From an uncultured Lachnospiraceae bacterium (GTDB lineage: Bacteria; Bacillota; Clostridia; Lachnospirales; Lachnospiraceae), in the NCBI GenBank assembly GCA_947630925.1, contig CANRJM010000001.1, forward strand, positions 1 through 64,000: a stretch of DNA of 64,000 nucleotides, given 5' to 3'. Shown here piece by piece: positions 45,446 to 53,412 of the stretch. The position numbers were made by a program, and so were the translations under genes. The notes under the pieces are model-generated. The model was not told the DNA's origin and did not search any database. It was given only the letters and a program-made list of their open reading frames with translations. Positions within the stretch are counted from its first letter, which is position 1, and each line of letters starts with the position of its first letter.

Positions 45446-46819
45446 ATGGCAAAGGGAAGAAGCAAAACCGTTTTTTTCTGTAAAGAATGCGGTTATGAAA
45501 GCGTAAAGTGGCTGGGCCAGTGTCCCGGCTGCAAAGCATGGAATACATTTGTGGAGGGGCCGGCAGTAAAAGCATCGGCCGGAAAAGAACAAATCCGTTG
45601 GAAGAAGGCGGAACCTTCCAGATTATCAGAAGTAAGTATTACAGAAGAAGAACGTACATTGACAGGGATTACCGAACTGGATCGGGTGTTGGGCGGCGGC
45701 ATTGTTACCGGCTCGCTCGTATTGGTTGGCGGCGATCCGGGCATTGGGAAGTCAACGCTTTTACTGCAGATGTGCCAAAGCATGGTTGCCGCTGGAAAGC
45801 ATATTTTATATGTTTCCGGCGAAGAATCTGTTAAGCAGATTAAGATGCGTGCAGAGCGTTTAGGGAAGTTCGAACAGGAACTTTTTCTGCTGAGTGAGAC
45901 CAATCTTGATCAGATTGTAGAGGCAGTGACAGAGCAAAGGCCGGATGTTGTGATTATCGATTCGATTCAGACAATGTACCGCGAAGAAATTGATTCTGCT
46001 CCGGGCAGTGTAGGGCAGATTCGGGAGGCAACCGCGGTGTTGATGCGTCTGGCAAAGGAACTTTCCGTTTCGGTTTTTGTGGTCGGTCATGTGACGAAAG
46101 AAGGCGTAGTGGCCGGACCGCGCGTATTAGAACATATGGTAGATACCGTATTGTATTTTGAAGGAGATGGAAGCGCTCCCTATCGCTTCTTACGGGGTGT
46201 GAAAAACAGATTTGGTTCTACCAACGAAATCGGTGTATTTGAAATGTGCGGAAATGGATTGAAAGAGGTTGTAAACCCCTCTGAGTATATGCTGCAGGGA
46301 AAGCCGGAGAAGGAAGCCGGCTCGGTGGTTGCATGTACGTTAGAGGGGACAAGGCCTATTTTGATAGAAGTACAGGCTCTAATCTGCCAGACCAGTTTTA
46401 ATATGCCCCGGAGGACGGCGGCAGGGACAGACTATAATCGCGTTAATCTGCTGATGGCGGTAATTGAAAAGCGTTTGGGGATTCGTCTGGGAGACTGCGA
46501 TGCATATATCAATGTTGCGGGCGGTATGCGGATTCATGAACCTGCGCTTGATTTGGCGGTTGTTGCGGCGATCCTTTCAAGTTACCGGAATCAGGCGCTG
46601 GAGGAAGGTTCTATCTGTTTTGGCGAAGTTGGCTTGGTAGGCGAAGTACGTGCAGTCAACATGGCAGAGCAGAGAGTGACGGAGGCGGCAAAACTGGGTT
46701 TTCGCAAATGTATTCTGCCTCAGGTAAATAAAAAGCAGCTCACTCTTTCCCAAAAAGTCCTAAATGGAATGGAGTTAATTGGTATTGATACGATTTATGA
46801 ATTATTGGGGGTGTTATGA
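45446..46819 (+). CDS. radA: DNA repair protein RadA/Sms
   Basis: RadA is a RecA-related DNA helicase that aids branch migration in recombination. The 457-residue protein has the N-terminal zinc finger (CKECG then CPGC), Walker A GDPGIGKSTLL, the RadA-specific KNRFG motif (VKNRFGSTNEIG) and a C-terminal Lon-like domain. The length is normal. Start ATG is three bases after the previous stop. It overlaps the next gene by four bases. Confidence 0.95.
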   Translation: MAKGRSKTVFFCKECGYESVKWLGQCPGCKAWNTFVEGPAVKASAGKEQIRWKKAEPSRLSEVSITEEERTLTGITELDRVLGGGIVTGSLVLVGGDPGIGKSTLLLQMCQSMVAAGKHILYVSGEESVKQIKMRAERLGKFEQELFLLSETNLDQIVEAVTEQRPDVVIIDSIQTMYREEIDSAPGSVGQIREATAVLMRLAKELSVSVFVVGHVTKEGVVAGPRVLEHMVDTVLYFEGDGSAPYRFLRGVKNRFGSTNEIGVFEMCGNGLKEVVNPSEYMLQGKPEKEAGSVVACTLEGTRPILIEVQALICQTSFNMPRRTAAGTDYNRVNLLMAVIEKRLGIRLGDCDAYINVAGGMRIHEPALDLAVVAAILSSYRNQALEEGSICFGEVGLVGEVRAVNMAEQRVTEAAKLGFRKCILPQVNKKQLTLSQKVLNGMELIGIDTIYELLGVL

Positions 46820-47166
46820 TGAATTTAAAAGAAACCGAAGAGAATACGGAATTAATTCTTGGGCGTATGGAAAATTCTCTGAATTCTCTGGAACAGATGA
46901 CTTTAGATTCCATTAATATCACGGATAAACTGGTTATGCGGATTGATGAAATCAGGAATTGCATGGAAGAAATGAAGGAGTGCGAACAGCAGGATAAAGA
47001 AGTTGTTTTTGACATGATTTCCGCTTTGGTGCAGGATCTGATGAATATTTCTTTTGAAGTTAATAATGTGTCCCATGAATTGGAAAAAGAAGCCGTTTAC
47101 CAACATGAGACACTGGATACGATCAAACAGATTGTAGGATTTTTATATGCAATGTCAGAAGTCTGA
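46816..47166 (+). CDS. Small coiled-coil protein after radA
   Basis: The 116-residue protein overlaps the radA stop (the ATG at 46816 or 46819 begins inside it) with GGGGGTGTT before it. It is almost wholly helical and acidic with heptad patterning (MENSLNSLEQM, MDELRNCMEEM-like), resembling the signalling helices of chemotaxis receptors, but has no membrane segment. I do not recognise a family. Cotranslation with radA makes it a real gene. Its 3' end overlaps the convergent methyltransferase by 12 bases. Confidence 0.7.
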   Translation: MMNLKETEENTELILGRMENSLNSLEQMTLDSINITDKLVMRIDEIRNCMEEMKECEQQDKEVVFDMISALVQDLMNISFEVNNVSHELEKEAVYQHETLDTIKQIVGFLYAMSEV

Positions 47167-48309
47167 TTTGCGTTTCGGGGGCTTTGGCCCCAGATATTGA
47201 TAAAGGTTGGTTTTCATCATGCCATTGTAAATTTTACGATATTTATCGGCTTTTTTACCGATGTGGCGTTCTGTATCTTCATAGGCTGAAATCAGATACA
47301 TGGACCAACTGTCTAACTTTCTATAGGCTTCTCCAAGCTGACGGTAGAGTTCCGGCAGTTCTTTTGGAACTTCTAATCTTTGCCCGTAGGGCGGATTCGT
47401 AATGATAAATCCATATTTTTTCCGATGACTTAAATCTTTCACGGGACGTTGTTGGAAGTGAATCAAATGCTCCACTTCCGCCATGCGTGCATTTTCAAAA
47501 GAGGCTTTGATAGCGTCCGGGCTGATATCATATCCCTGGATATCCATTTGGCAATCCCGCCTGATTCGGCTTTCGGCTTCATCAATGGCATCATACCAGA
47601 GTTTTTTATCGATGAGATGCGTCCAATGCTCTGCGGTAAAGCTCCGGTTCATTCCCGGGGCAATCTCTGCGCCAATCATTGCGGCTTCAATTGGGAAAGT
47701 GCCGCTTCCGCAAAAAGGGTCTACCAAAATGCGGTCACGGTTCCACGGCGTCAATAAAATCAGCGCTGCTGCAAGCGTTTCACTAATGGGAGCGGGTACC
47801 GTGGCTTTCCTGTAACCGCGTTTGTGCAGCGAATCTCCGGAAGTATCCAGTCCAATGACGACCTGATCTTTCATGATATTGACTCTGACAGGAAAGTCAG
47901 CGCCATCCTCGGCGAACCAATGGATATGATATTTTTCCTTCATCCGTTCCACCATGGCTTTTTTCATAATGGACTGAATATCAGAGGGACTAAAAAGCTT
48001 GCTTTTAACAGAAGTCGCCTTTGTTACCCAGAACCTACCGTCCGCAGGGATATACTGTTCCCATGGGATTGCTTTGGTACGCTCAAAAAGCTCGTCAAAG
48101 GTTTTTGCCTGAAAGCTGCCGATTTTTAACAGGATTCTTTCCGTGGTCCGTAGAAAAATATTGGCGCGGCAAACAGCGTCGATATCGCCGGCAAAGGTTA
48201 CCTTGCCGTTATCTACTTCCGTAATTTCATAACCCAAACGCAAAATTTCTCTTTTCAGGACTGCTTCTAATCCAAAATGGCAGGGTGCGATCCATTCATA
48301 ATTTCCCAC
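47155..48309 (-). CDS. THUMP-domain class I SAM-dependent RNA methyltransferase (RlmL/YpsC-like)
   Basis: The 384-residue protein has an N-terminal THUMP-like RNA-binding region (about 1-160) and a methyltransferase domain with DPFCGSGTFPIEAAMIG and the ITNPPYGQRL motif, typical of enzymes that methylate N2 of guanine in rRNA. Start GTG at 48309 is preceded by AGGAGGATAACA; the track ATG at 48345 lacks a site. It is alone on the minus strand between radA and the ABC exporter genes. Confidence 0.88.
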   Translation of the reverse strand: MGNYEWIAPCHFGLEAVLKREILRLGYEITEVDNGKVTFAGDIDAVCRANIFLRTTERILLKIGSFQAKTFDELFERTKAIPWEQYIPADGRFWVTKATSVKSKLFSPSDIQSIMKKAMVERMKEKYHIHWFAEDGADFPVRVNIMKDQVVIGLDTSGDSLHKRGYRKATVPAPISETLAAALILLTPWNRDRILVDPFCGSGTFPIEAAMIGAEIAPGMNRSFTAEHWTHLIDKKLWYDAIDEAESRIRRDCQMDIQGYDISPDAIKASFENARMAEVEHLIHFQQRPVKDLSHRKKYGFIITNPPYGQRLEVPKELPELYRQLGEAYRKLDSWSMYLISAYEDTERHIGKKADKYRKIYNGMMKTNLYQYLGPKPPKRKSDF

Positions 48310-48469
48310 TGTTATCCTCCTGGTTGTCAATTTATCATGTAACACGCTAATAACATTATAAATAAAACAGGAAAAGAAGGCAAATACTATTTCCGCACTC
48401 TGCTTATGGCGCTTGACTTATGTGATAAAATATAGATATTGCAGTTAGGATTTAAAGGAAGGCTTTCGG

Positions 48470-50338
48470 ATGAAAAGATTGTGGAAATATATCAGAGAAT
48501 ACAAAAAAGAATGCATATCGGGACCCCTGTTTAAGCTGTTGGAGGCGGTATTTGATTTGATTGTGCCGTTGGTTATGGCGGCAATCATTGACTATGGGAT
48601 TGACAGGCAGGATAAGGGCTATATTATACGGTCAGGAGCCGTTTTGCTGATGCTTGCTTTCGTTGGCTTAGTCTGTTCCGTTACGGCGCAGTATTTTGCG
48701 GCGAAAGCGGCGGTTGGTTTTGCTGCAAATCTTCGCCATGCGCTGTTTGAGCATATTGAAACACTTTCGTTTGCAGAAATAGACAAACTTGGCGCTTCAA
48801 CGTTAATTACCAGGATGACGAGCGATATCAATCAGGTGCAGTCAGGAGTAAATATGGCGCTCCGCCTGTTTTTGCGTTCTCCTTTTATCGTAGCAGGCGC
48901 TATGCTCTGCGCTTTTTTCATTGATGTGCAGGCGGCGTTCATTTTTCTTGCAGCGATACCGGCGCTGACAGTTGTGATCTTTGGGATTATGAGGATTTGT
49001 ATGCCTCTCTATCAAATGGTACAGGGAGCGCTGGACCGTGTGCTTGGCAGTACGCGTGAGAATCTGACAGGCGTTCGCGTCATTCGGGCGTTTCACAGGG
49101 AAGAGGAAGAAGAGGAGGCCTATCGAAACGAAAATGATATGCTGGCAAAATCGCAGCTTTTTGTCGGAAGGATTTCCGCTCTGACAAATCCTGTAACCTA
49201 TGTTTTGATTAATTTTGCACTTGTGAGCCTTCTGTGGGTAGGCGGTATCCGTATCAATGTCGGCACGTTGTCGCAGGGAGAGGTTGTTGCGCTGATTAAC
49301 TATCTGTCGCAGATTCTGGCAGAACTCATTAAATTTGCCGATACCATTATACTTTCCAATAAGGCTGCGGCATGTGCAAAACGTATTCTGGCTGTTTTAG
49401 AAGAAGAATCTTCACTGGAGACGGTACGGCGGGAAGAACTGTCAGAGCCGCAGCGGGAAGAGTCGTCAAAGCCGCAGCGGGAAGAGATGTCAGAGCCGCA
49501 GCAGGAAGAGTCGTCAAAGCTACAGCGAGAAGAGCTGTCAAAGCCGCAACAGGAAGAGGACAATATAGAAGGAACTTCCTTTTCAGGAAGAGGAGGAAAG
49601 GTAGTTTTTGAAAATGTATCGCTTTGTTATCCGGGGGCGCAGGAGCCTTCTATAGAGAATGTAAGCTTTACGGCGAATCCGGGGGACACGATTGGAATTA
49701 TAGGAGGCACGGGTTCCGGAAAAAGCACGCTGGTCCATTTAATTCCCAGATTTTATGATGTAACAGCGGGCAGGGTATTTGTAGACGGCAGAGATGTCCG
49801 GGAGAGATCTTATCAGGAACTGCGAAACAGGATTGGCATCGTGATGCAGAAGGCAGTACTCTTCCAGGGAACGATACGTGACAATCTTTTATGGGGGAAT
49901 GAGAATGCGGGGGAGGATGAGCTTAAGGAGGCGTTGGAGCTTTCACAGTCCATGGAATTTGTAGCGAAGAAGAATAAGGGAATGGATTTCCGGGTAGAGC
50001 AGGGAGGAAGAAATCTGTCCGGCGGACAGAGACAGCGTCTTACGATTGCCAGAGCGCTGGTCCGTAAACCGCAGATCCTGATTTTGGATGACAGTACTTC
50101 GGCTCTTGATTATGCAACGGATGCAAAACTGCGGAAGGCATTGCAGTCCCTTACCTATCATCCTACTGTTTTTCTTGTTTCCCAGCGGACTTCCTCCATT
50201 TGCCATGCCGATCATATCCTGGTTCTGGAGGATGGAAAAGTAGTAGGAATGGGAACGCACGGGGAATTATTGAAACATTGTAAACTTTATCAGGAAATAC
50301 ATGCTTCGCAGTTTCAGCAGAAGGGAGAGGAAAGGTGA
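48470..50338 (+). CDS. ABC exporter half-transporter, subunit with degenerate catalytic site
   Basis: The 622-residue protein has six membrane helices (about 15-300) and an ATPase domain (about 380-610). The ATPase has Walker A GGTGSGKST and signature LSGGQRQR, but Walker B is ILILDDSTSALD, with Asp in place of the catalytic Glu, and the H-loop reads VSQRTS with Gln in place of His. A five-copy 8-residue repeat lies in the linker between the domains. GGAAGGCTTTCGG precedes ATG. The next gene starts by overlap (GTGA) and is its natural partner. Together they form a heterodimeric exporter of the BmrCD/TM287-288 type; the cargo is unknown. Confidence 0.88.
   Translation: MKRLWKYIREYKKECISGPLFKLLEAVFDLIVPLVMAAIIDYGIDRQDKGYIIRSGAVLLMLAFVGLVCSVTAQYFAAKAAVGFAANLRHALFEHIETLSFAEIDKLGASTLITRMTSDINQVQSGVNMALRLFLRSPFIVAGAMLCAFFIDVQAAFIFLAAIPALTVVIFGIMRICMPLYQMVQGALDRVLGSTRENLTGVRVIRAFHREEEEEEAYRNENDMLAKSQLFVGRISALTNPVTYVLINFALVSLLWVGGIRINVGTLSQGEVVALINYLSQILAELIKFADTIILSNKAAACAKRILAVLEEESSLETVRREELSEPQREESSKPQREEMSEPQQEESSKLQREELSKPQQEEDNIEGTSFSGRGGKVVFENVSLCYPGAQEPSIENVSFTANPGDTIGIIGGTGSGKSTLVHLIPRFYDVTAGRVFVDGRDVRERSYQELRNRIGIVMQKAVLFQGTIRDNLLWGNENAGEDELKEALELSQSMEFVAKKNKGMDFRVEQGGRNLSGGQRQRLTIARALVRKPQILILDDSTSALDYATDAKLRKALQSLTYHPTVFLVSQRTSSICHADHILVLEDGKVVGMGTHGELLKHCKLYQEIHASQFQQKGEER
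49433..49552 (+). repeat. Five tandem 24-base repeats in the ABC exporter linker
   Basis: Five in-frame copies of GAAGAGTCGTCAAAGCCGCA-like 24-base units encode EE(L/S/M)S(E/K)PQ(R/Q), with 1-6 differences between copies. The array is placed in the linker between membrane and ATPase domains. The unit length is a multiple of three, so copy-number change would not shift the frame. Confidence 0.9.
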
Positions 50339-52098
50339 AAACATATAGCAGAAAAAGCACAATTCAAAAGGTTCTGTCTTATATCAGGCGTTACTGGCTG
50401 CTTATGTTCTGTTCTCTGGCATTTGCGGCAATCACGGTCGTGCTTACACTATACCTTCCGATTTTAACCGGGAATGCAGTAGACCTTATGCTGGAAAAGG
50501 GAAAAGTAAACTTTGCAGCATTAAAGGAATTGTTAATACGCATGGCGGTTATTATCATTTTTACCGGCATTGCACAGTGGCTGATGAATATAGCGAATAA
50601 CCGGATGACGTATTTGGTTGTCCGGGATATCAGAAAAGACGCCTTTCATAAGATACAGAAACTGCCGCTTTCCTATCTGGATCGTCATCCGACAGGAGAT
50701 TTGGTCAGCCGGATGATCGCAGACGCCGATCAGTTTGCGGACGGCTTACTGATGGGATTTACACAGGCTTTTTCAGGGATATTAACGATATTGGGCACAC
50801 TGGCGTTTATGCTCCGGATTAATATCTGGATCACGTTAGTTGTTGTCCTGGTAACGCCGCTCTCTTTCTTTGCGGCGGCATTTATTGCGAAAAGGACACA
50901 TATTATGTTCCGCAGGCAGTCGGAAATAAGGGGAGAGCAGACCGGCCTGGTGGAGGAGATGATTGGAAATCAGAAGATCGTGCAGGCATATGGCTATGAG
51001 CGGAGGGCGATGGAGCGTTTTGATGAAATCAATGGAAGGTTGCAGAAAATTGCCCTGCAGGCTACTTTTTTTTCTTCCATTACCAATCCTACAACACGTT
51101 TTGTCAACAATCTGGTCTATGCCGGCGTCGGTATGGCGGGAGCGTTTTTTGCTATGAGCGGAATGCTCAGTGTAGGACAGCTTTCCTGTTTTTTAAGCTA
51201 TGCGAATCAGTACACAAAACCGTTTAATGAAATTTCCGGCGTCATTACAGAATTACAGAATGCGCTTACCTGTGCCGGAAGAATTTTTGAACTGATGGAG
51301 GAAGAGCCGGAATCGCCGGATGCAGACTCCGCGGAATGGATTGGACGGGCGGAAGGAAATATTTTATTTGATCATGTGAGTTTCTCTTATACAGAGAAGA
51401 AACCTCTGATACAGGATTTGCATTTAAAGGTAACGACCGGACAGAGGGTGGCCATTGTAGGTCCAACCGGCTGCGGCAAGACAACGCTGATTAATTTAAT
51501 GATGCGGTTTTATGATGTAACAAAAGGAGCAATCCGGATGGATGGCAGGGATATCCGTGATTTAAAAAGGGAGAATCTGCGCGGCCAGTATGGTATGGTG
51601 CTGCAGGAAACATGGTTAAAGGAAGGCACCATATTGGACAATATTCTGTTTGGAAGAAAAGATGCAACAAGAGAAGAAGCAATCGAAGCGGCAAAGTTAT
51701 CGCATGCCCACAGTTTCATCAAACGCCTTCCGAAAGGATATGATACGCTGATTTGTGAAAATGGAGAAAATCTTTCCCAGGGACAGCGTCAGCTTCTATG
51801 CATTGCCCGTGTGATTTTGTGTAAACCGGAGATTTTAATTCTGGATGAGGCGACTTCTTCGATTGATACCAGAACAGAACTGCAGATTCAAAGCGCCTTT
51901 CAAAAACTGATGGAAGGACATACCAGTTTTATTGTGGCACATCGGCTCTCTACCATACAGAATGCAGACGTCATTCTGGTAATGAAGGATGGAAAAATCT
52001 TAGAGAAGGGAAGGCATGAGGAGCTTTTGGAAAAGAAGGGATTTTATGAGGAATTGTATATGAGCCAGTTTGCCGTCCCGTCATTGAAAAAAATCTGA
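50335..52098 (+). CDS. ABC exporter half-transporter, subunit with canonical catalytic Glu
   Basis: The 587-residue protein starts with GTG overlapping the upstream stop. It has six membrane helices and an ATPase domain with Walker A GPTGCGKTT, Walker B ILILDEATSSID (catalytic Glu present) and switch His in VAHRLST. The signature is LSQGQRQ rather than LSGGQ. The preceding subunit has the opposite pattern, so the heterodimer should have one consensus and one degenerate nucleotide site. It is 172 bases before the surface-glycan operon, which has its own promoter. Confidence 0.9.
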   Translation: MKTYSRKSTIQKVLSYIRRYWLLMFCSLAFAAITVVLTLYLPILTGNAVDLMLEKGKVNFAALKELLIRMAVIIIFTGIAQWLMNIANNRMTYLVVRDIRKDAFHKIQKLPLSYLDRHPTGDLVSRMIADADQFADGLLMGFTQAFSGILTILGTLAFMLRINIWITLVVVLVTPLSFFAAAFIAKRTHIMFRRQSEIRGEQTGLVEEMIGNQKIVQAYGYERRAMERFDEINGRLQKIALQATFFSSITNPTTRFVNNLVYAGVGMAGAFFAMSGMLSVGQLSCFLSYANQYTKPFNEISGVITELQNALTCAGRIFELMEEEPESPDADSAEWIGRAEGNILFDHVSFSYTEKKPLIQDLHLKVTTGQRVAIVGPTGCGKTTLINLMMRFYDVTKGAIRMDGRDIRDLKRENLRGQYGMVLQETWLKEGTILDNILFGRKDATREEAIEAAKLSHAHSFIKRLPKGYDTLICENGENLSQGQRQLLCIARVILCKPEILILDEATSSIDTRTELQIQSAFQKLMEGHTSFIVAHRLSTIQNADVILVMKDGKILEKGRHEELLEKKGFYEELYMSQFAVPSLKKI

Positions 52099-52163
52099 TA
52101 TAAAGATTGCAGACAGGCATATTGTTTTCGGTTTTAGCGGATAATACAGATAGCAAAAACTGT

Positions 52164-52195
52164 TTGCAATTACTACTGTTATATGTTAATATAAC
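52164..52195 (+). promoter_or_regulatory. Promoter of the surface-glycan operon with palindrome across the -10
   Basis: TTGCAA, a 17-base spacer and TAATAT (52187-52192). A perfect inverted repeat GTTATAT-GTTA-ATATAAC (52178-52195) covers the -10, a natural position for a repressor. The transcript start is about 75 bases before the first start codon. Confidence 0.6.
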
Positions 52196-52270
52196 TTCCG
52201 GAGTTGCTGCAAAATATAAATATGGGGAAGAATCGCTCTTTTTAATAAAAGCAGCAGAAAAGCAGGTGTA

Positions 52271-53392
52271 ATGAAAGAACAGAAAATCAGATTATCTGTC
52301 ATCATTCCAATGTATCAGGCAGAGCAGTACATTGCTGAATGTCTGCAGAGCGTAATATCGCAGGGAATTGACGGGTTGGAGATATTATGCGTTGATGATG
52401 GTTCCAGCGATCAGACTTGTACGGTGGTGGAGTCTTTTGCTATGGAGAATCCCATTGTTACGTTGATACGATGCATGCATGGAGGCGTCAGCAGAGCGCG
52501 CAATGCAGGGATTAAAAGGGCAAAGGGGAAATACTTGCTCTTTTTGGATGCAGATGACAGGTTATGTGCCGGAAAACTGCCAAAGGTATTAAGAATGGCG
52601 GAAAAGCGGGATGTAGATATCGTTGTTTTTGCGGGGACGACTAGTGAGCCGTATGAAACGCCCTATTGGATCAGGGTTGCATTTTCTCCGCGGAGACGCG
52701 TTTATCATAGTGTTTCTCCGGAGATTTTACAGGAGCGGGCTGCAAGACCATCTGCCTGCAATAAACTGTATAGAAGGCGGCTGTTACAGGAACATGGGAT
52801 TTATTTTGATGAGGAATTGACATTAGCGGAGGATCATGAAATGCAGTTTCTCATTTTTCCTATTGCGCAGAAAGTGATCTTTACCAACTGCCGGTTGTAT
52901 TATTATCGGATCCATCAGGCATCTTCGGCAGTGGGAAAGGCGGAAAAGAACCATCCCGCAAGGCTGCAGATTCATCTGCTGGCAATGAGGAAAGTCTATG
53001 AGAAATGGAAGTCATGCGGTTTTTGGCAGGACTCCGCTTTTCGGAGGGTCTATGCCCAATGTTTTTTGGATTTTCTGTTTGAGGAGTTATATGAACTGCA
53101 GGGGGAAATGCGTCGGGAGTTTGCAGTTCAGTTATATAATGATTTAATGGAACGGTTTGGAGACACACCGGAAGATTTGGGGGAATGGATAAGAGAGACA
53201 GAAATTTTGGCCTTTTATGAAGAAGGCAGATTAAAAGAGGCGGAGGAGAGACTGAAAAACATGCGGGAGTTTTCTATGGGGAAAAGATTGTATCTGAAAC
53301 TGTCTGCACCGGTTCGATACTGTCAAAAGGCAGGACTCCGCTCAGCCGGCGAACACTATATTGGAAAGCTGTTGGGAAAGCAGGAATACTAA
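52271..53392 (+). CDS. Family 2 glycosyltransferase
   Basis: The 373-residue protein is a GT-A fold glycosyltransferase: N-terminal LSVIIPMYQAEQYIAECLQSV, the nucleotide-binding DDGSSDQT, and the metal-binding DADD in LFLDADDRL. The C-terminal part is a helical region without membrane segments. It probably adds a sugar to a lipid-linked surface glycan from a UDP- or other nucleotide-sugar. It is the first gene of the operon, 20 bases before the GT2-TagF gene. Confidence 0.87.
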   Translation: MKEQKIRLSVIIPMYQAEQYIAECLQSVISQGIDGLEILCVDDGSSDQTCTVVESFAMENPIVTLIRCMHGGVSRARNAGIKRAKGKYLLFLDADDRLCAGKLPKVLRMAEKRDVDIVVFAGTTSEPYETPYWIRVAFSPRRRVYHSVSPEILQERAARPSACNKLYRRRLLQEHGIYFDEELTLAEDHEMQFLIFPIAQKVIFTNCRLYYYRIHQASSAVGKAEKNHPARLQIHLLAMRKVYEKWKSCGFWQDSAFRRVYAQCFLDFLFEELYELQGEMRREFAVQLYNDLMERFGDTPEDLGEWIRETEILAFYEEGRLKEAEERLKNMREFSMGKRLYLKLSAPVRYCQKAGLRSAGEHYIGKLLGKQEY

Positions 53393-53412
53393 TTGGAAGG
53401 AGAAATCAATAT

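Noticed and set aside
49300-49611. Ser/Cys-rich and Ala-rich ORFs on both strands of the exporter gene
   Set aside because: They are produced by the 24-base repeat read in the wrong frames; the exporter frame is continuous across it.
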